Below, piece by piece: positions 50,462 through 53,358 of a stretch of 53,358 bases of DNA. The notes under the pieces were generated by a model. That model was not told the DNA's origin, did not search any database, and saw nothing but the letters and a program-made list of their open reading frames with translations. Both the position numbers and the translations under genes were made by a program. The DNA is from Thioclava sp. JE_KL1 (GTDB lineage Bacteria > Pseudomonadota > Alphaproteobacteria > Rhodobacterales > Rhodobacteraceae): the NCBI RefSeq assembly GCF_009296265.1, contig NZ_WBJS01000013.1, positions 1 to 53,358 on the forward strand, given 5' to 3'. Numbering within the stretch: position 1 is the first letter of the stretch; each line of letters begins with the position of its first letter.

Positions 50462-51523
50462 TTAGTGAGCGCTGAGGCTCTGGCGGTAACCGGCTTCGAC
50501 CAGATCGCCCATCAGCGAGCAGTCGATGCCTTTCGACGCGTCGATCTTGTTTTCCATCAGACCGAGCTTGATCCACCAGTCATTGGTCATCGCGATCGAG
50601 TCGACCATCGAACCGTTGGCCATGCCGAGCGGGCCTTCGCCGTCGAGTACGCCGCACAGGCGGGCGGATTCGTCGAAGTCCATCATGTAGATGCCGCCCT
50701 CGAAGGACTTGCCGTTGGTCCCGATGACGTAGCCGATATCTTCCTCGGGCCATTGCAGGAACGATGCGAGCATCTTGTTGGTCTCTTCGGTGTGCTGGTT
50801 CCAGTAGGCCAGCCCTTCCCAACGCGCCTTCAGCACGGCCAGCGCCGCCGCGCGGTCATTGGCGATGAAGTTCTTGTTCATATACAGAGCGTCCATGAAG
50901 ATCCCGGTCTTCAGCATCTCCGGATCGGCGGTATTCACGATGGACCGCGCGCCGGGCTTGGCCTCCAAGACCTTGGAGATCCACGGCTCGTACATGTAGG
51001 CAGCCGACAGATCGCCCGACATCATCGGACCGACGGCTTCATCGGCATTCAGGTTCACCCACTCGACCTGATCGGGGGTGATGCCCTCGGAATCGAGCCA
51101 GATCCCCATCAGCAGCTGACCGATATAGGCCTGCGGGGCCGAGACCTTCTTGCCGGGCAGGTCGGCGGGCTCGGTGTCGGGCGCGAGAATGACGTGATCG
51201 ACCCCGTAGGAGGGGTTGAGCTGGGCCACGTTCACCACATCGGTGCCGCGATCCACGACCAGCGGCGTGTAATCGGCGGTGCAGCCATAGACGTCGAGCT
51301 GACCCGCGGCGAGGGCGGCATGACCGCCCAGCGGATCTTCGAAAATCGTGATGTTTAGGTCGTAGTCGGGGATCAGGTTCTGCTCCTTGGCGACTTCGAG
51401 CATGGCATAGCCCGGCCAGGAGACGCAGACCCCGACATTGATGGTTTCAGCGGCGGCAGCGGAGAGGCTGCCCGCAGAGAGGGCGACCGCGGAGGCGGTG
51501 GCGATTTTGAGAACGGAGCGCAT
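50462..51523 (-). CDS. NitT/TauT-family ABC substrate-binding protein
   Basis: A 353-residue periplasmic protein with a signal peptide (MRSVLKIATASAVALSAG to AAAAE). Mature sequence follows the SBP pattern: INVGVCVSWPGYAMLEVA, AALAAGQLDVYGCTADYTPL, DLPGKKVSAPQAYIGQLLMG and AYMYEPWISKVLEAKPGARS. The long tail with several Cys is unusual for the family. The start at 51523 gives a proper signal peptide; the longer frame upstream is A/T-rich control DNA. It heads the operon. Confidence 0.9.
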   Translation of the reverse strand: MRSVLKIATASAVALSAGSLSAAAAETINVGVCVSWPGYAMLEVAKEQNLIPDYDLNITIFEDPLGGHAALAAGQLDVYGCTADYTPLVVDRGTDVVNVAQLNPSYGVDHVILAPDTEPADLPGKKVSAPQAYIGQLLMGIWLDSEGITPDQVEWVNLNADEAVGPMMSGDLSAAYMYEPWISKVLEAKPGARSIVNTADPEMLKTGIFMDALYMNKNFIANDRAAALAVLKARWEGLAYWNQHTEETNKMLASFLQWPEEDIGYVIGTNGKSFEGGIYMMDFDESARLCGVLDGEGPLGMANGSMVDSIAMTNDWWIKLGLMENKIDASKGIDCSLMGDLVEAGYRQSLSAH

Positions 51524-51569
51524 AAGCGGACCTCGCTGTTGGTATGGATTCTTGATCTTGTACAAAAAC

Positions 51570-51600
51570 TTTATTCGATAAAAACTTTTATGCAATAAAA
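51570..51600. promoter_or_regulatory. two A/T-rich dyads between the SBP and TetR genes
   Basis: TTTAT-TCG-ATAAA (51570-51582) and TTTTAT-GCA-ATAAAA (51586-51600), centres 17 bp apart. They lie in the divergent gap and are the obvious operator candidates for the adjacent TetR-family repressor. Confidence 0.6.
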
Positions 51601-51661
51601 AATTTGTCTTGACCAAAGATGACCAATTGCCGAAAACTGTTCGCAACCCTAGGAGGACTTA

Positions 51662-52294
51662 GTGAGCAACCTGCGCGCCCAACAAAAACAAGACCGTCGC
51701 AACCGCATCGTCACATCGGCCAAAGAGCTTTTTCGCGAGAAGGGCTATGACAAGACGACGATCGAGGCGATCGCGGTGGCGGCCGGCGTCTCGGGCGTGA
51801 CGGTCCATAACTACTACGGAACCAAGGCCGGGGTGCTGCTCGCGCTGGTGATCGAAAGCGACAAACAGCTGCTGGAACGGCTCGATTCGACGCTGCCCGG
51901 ACCGGAGGCAGAGCTCGTCGAGCTGACGGTGGCCTTCGCGCACGAGATCATGGTTCACGCGATGCAGACGCTGGAGAAAGACATCTGGCGTCAGGTCATC
52001 GCGGCCGTGACGATCGAGGCGGGAACGCAGCTTTCCAAGGCCTATTTCAAGCTCGACGAACAGCTTGCCTCGGTGCTGGTGCGCCGGATCGAGGCGATGC
52101 AGCGGGACGGGCGGCTCAGCGCCGATCTGAACCCGCTTCATCTGGGCCGGGCGCTGTTCCAGCTGCAAAACGCCCGTTTCATCCAGTTCATTTCCACCGA
52201 CGCCGCGCGCCGGGACGAGATCGAGACCTGGCTGCGCAACGATCTCGTGGCGCTGTTCTCGGTGACGCTTCCGGTGCCTGCCGATCCTTCCTGA
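51662..52294 (+). CDS. TetR-family transcriptional regulator
   Basis: A 210-residue repressor-type protein. The N-terminal HTH is TTIEAIAVAAGVSGVTVHNY, preceded by RNRIVTSAKELFREKGYD and followed by YGTKAGVLLAL. The helical ligand-binding domain is family-diverse. GTG at 51662 is the start, after AGGAGG. It is divergent from the NitT/TauT operon and followed 12 bp later by the deacetylase gene. It likely represses both arms through the A/T dyads. Confidence 0.93.
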   Translation: MSNLRAQQKQDRRNRIVTSAKELFREKGYDKTTIEAIAVAAGVSGVTVHNYYGTKAGVLLALVIESDKQLLERLDSTLPGPEAELVELTVAFAHEIMVHAMQTLEKDIWRQVIAAVTIEAGTQLSKAYFKLDEQLASVLVRRIEAMQRDGRLSADLNPLHLGRALFQLQNARFIQFISTDAARRDEIETWLRNDLVALFSVTLPVPADPS

Positions 52295-52306
52295 GCGGAG
52301 AGTGAC

Positions 52307-53167
52307 ATGTTTCTCAACCCGATCACCTGGCCCGAGGGTAAACGCAGCGCCGCCTGCGTGACCTTCGATATCGACGCGGATTCGCTGATCCGCACGGCGC
52401 GGCCCGAGGACGCCGAACTGCGTCTGCAGCCGATCTCGATGGGCCGTTACGGGCCGACGGTCGCCGTGCCGCGCATCCTCGAGACCTATCGCCGTCTGGG
52501 CGTGACCCAGACCTTCTTCATGCCCGCCTGGGTGATGCAGAATTACCCCGAGACAGTCGAGGCGATCCTGAAGGCGGGGCACGAGATCGGGCATCATTCG
52601 TGGATGCACGAAGACCCGATGGAGCATTCCGACGAACGCGAGGCGGAGCTGTTCGAACGCGCGCTGGAGGTTCATGTTACGATGACGGGCCGGAAGCCGC
52701 GCGGCTATCGCGCCCCGGTCTATTCCTTCACGCCTGCGATGCTCAACCGGTTGATAGAGCACGGGTTTCTCTATGACAGTTCGATGATGGCCGACGAGTT
52801 GCCCTATCTGGTCGAGACGCCGAAAGGCAGCCTGATCGAGGTCCCGCCGCATTGGGGCACCGATGACTGGCCGCCCTTCGCGCATTTCGGCGAGATCGAC
52901 TACCTGATGCCGATCCGCGCGCCCTCGGACGGCATCCGCGCCTTCGCCGAGGAATTCGACGCGATGCACGAGGCGGGCGGGTTCTGGATGCCGGTGCTGC
53001 ATCCGTTCCTGACGGGCCGTCTGGCGCGCTGGCGCGAGATGGAGCGGCTGCTGGAACGCGCCGTGGAGGCGGGCGACGTCTGGTTCGCGCCGATGGAAGA
53101 GATCGCCAGCCATGCGAAATTCGGGGCGTCGACGCTGCGCCGGGAACGGATCGGGATGGACGGGTAA
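52307..53167 (+). CDS. Polysaccharide-deacetylase (NodB/PuuE)-family hydrolase
   Basis: A 286-residue cytoplasmic protein without signal peptide. NodB-domain motifs: TFDIDAD (about 19-25, metal and base Asp), GHEIGHHSWMHED (metal His residues), RGYRAPVYSFTPAML and a late VLHPFLTGRLARW. Cytosolic members such as PuuE act on cyclic amides (allantoin) rather than polysaccharides. In this guanidino-type locus an amide or urea-type bond is therefore a possible target. It ends before a strong terminator. Confidence 0.88.
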   Translation: MFLNPITWPEGKRSAACVTFDIDADSLIRTARPEDAELRLQPISMGRYGPTVAVPRILETYRRLGVTQTFFMPAWVMQNYPETVEAILKAGHEIGHHSWMHEDPMEHSDEREAELFERALEVHVTMTGRKPRGYRAPVYSFTPAMLNRLIEHGFLYDSSMMADELPYLVETPKGSLIEVPPHWGTDDWPPFAHFGEIDYLMPIRAPSDGIRAFAEEFDAMHEAGGFWMPVLHPFLTGRLARWREMERLLERAVEAGDVWFAPMEEIASHAKFGASTLRRERIGMDG

Positions 53168-53214
53168 CGCCCGCTCGGCCGGGGAAAACCGTTATCGACC
53201 TGCGAATATAAATG

Positions 53215-53250
53215 CACCGCGGCGCTGAAAAGCGCCGCGGTGTCTTTGTT
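53215..53250 (+). terminator. Rho-independent terminator with GAAA loop
   Basis: Twelve-base perfect arms (53215-53226 and 53231-53242) enclose GAAA, followed by a T-rich TCTTTGTTTG. It ends the TetR-deacetylase transcript. The stem also lies just past the stop of the converging outer-membrane gene. Confidence 0.88.
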
Positions 53251-53261
53251 TGGGCCTGTGA

Positions 53262-53289
53262 GCGCTCAGAACTTCGCGCTCAGAACTTC
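53262..53289. repeat. 14-bp tandem duplication across a stop codon
   Basis: GCGCTCAGAACTTC occurs twice without a gap. The second copy contains the last codons and stop of the minus-strand outer-membrane gene; the first lies just past that stop. Confidence 0.8.
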
Positions 53290-53358
53290 GCGTTGAAGGA
53301 AAGCTGCAGCGCGTGGCTCTCATAGTCGCTCGAGAAGGTCCCCGAGATCCCGGCATGC
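53280..53358 (-). CDS. Outer-membrane protein, C-terminal end (partial)
   Basis: Only the last 26 codons are in the window. They read GTFSSDYESHALQLSFNAKF before the stop, with alternating residues and a terminal Phe, the signature of a porin or other outer-membrane beta-barrel. The start lies beyond base 53358. Family cannot be assigned further. Confidence 0.65.
   Translation of the reverse strand, partial: HAGISGTFSSDYESHALQLSFNAKF

Overview
The window is about 53 kb of high-GC DNA from an alphaproteobacterium, most likely a Rhodobacterales (Rhodobacteraceae) species. This is inferred from gene content: curlin/CsgH-type curli genes, a DUF2927 protein, an FNR-type regulator next to a phasin, a BCCT transporter with creatinase, and many ABC uptake operons with overlapping ATGA junctions. 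No rRNA, tRNA or CRISPR array was seen.

Region 1 (1-17949) is a large divergent catabolic locus. Leftward from about 10.7 kb lie a cytoplasmic regulator that joins a winged helix-turn-helix to a solute-binding-protein fold, an SDR, a creatinase/DddP-like M24 protein, E1alpha, E1beta, a two-lipoyl E2-like protein without a catalytic motif, a GabD-like aldehyde dehydrogenase, and a separate catalytic E2 without a lipoyl domain. Rightward lie a ribose-type ABC importer (binding protein, two permeases, double ATPase), an SDR, a beta-hydroxyacid dehydrogenase and a ThuA-like protein. Three ATATCC-N5-GGATAT-like dyads mark the divergent control region. The set looks like uptake of a sugar-like compound, its oxidation, and entry of a 2-oxo acid into a dedicated dehydrogenase complex. 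The substrate is unknown.

Region 2 (17950-23900) is a degraded accessory island: a broken IS5-type transposase, an M19 dipeptidase, a stand-alone HKD/PLD-like protein of lower GC, and an N-terminally truncated tyrosine integrase.

Region 3 (23941-32771) is mixed: creatinase divergent from a BCCT transporter, a family 2 glycosyltransferase, AroQ, a DUF2927 protein, a TauE/SafE permease, an aldo-keto reductase, an SDR lacking the YxxxK motif, and a phosphoribosyltransferase.

Region 4 (31.9-46.3 kb) carries stress and low-oxygen type genes (phosphoribosyltransferase, DUF2267, cytochrome c, Hsp20, UspA, host-attachment protein, DUF883-like, phasin, an FNR homologue, a small HTH protein). Five FNR-type boxes lie at a near-constant 66-80 bp before start codons. 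Embedded in it is a curli-like module (two curlin-repeat proteins, CsgH, a LuxR-type regulator, an outer-membrane barrel) followed by a response regulator and a hybrid histidine kinase.

Region 5 (46.3-53.4 kb) is a NitT/TauT-type ABC operon with two SDRs and a guanidinopropionase-like ureohydrolase. It is divergent from a TetR regulator and a polysaccharide-deacetylase-family hydrolase, with two A/T-rich dyads between them. With creatinase, this suggests repeated use of guanidino compounds as nitrogen or carbon sources. The window ends in the last codons of an outer-membrane protein.
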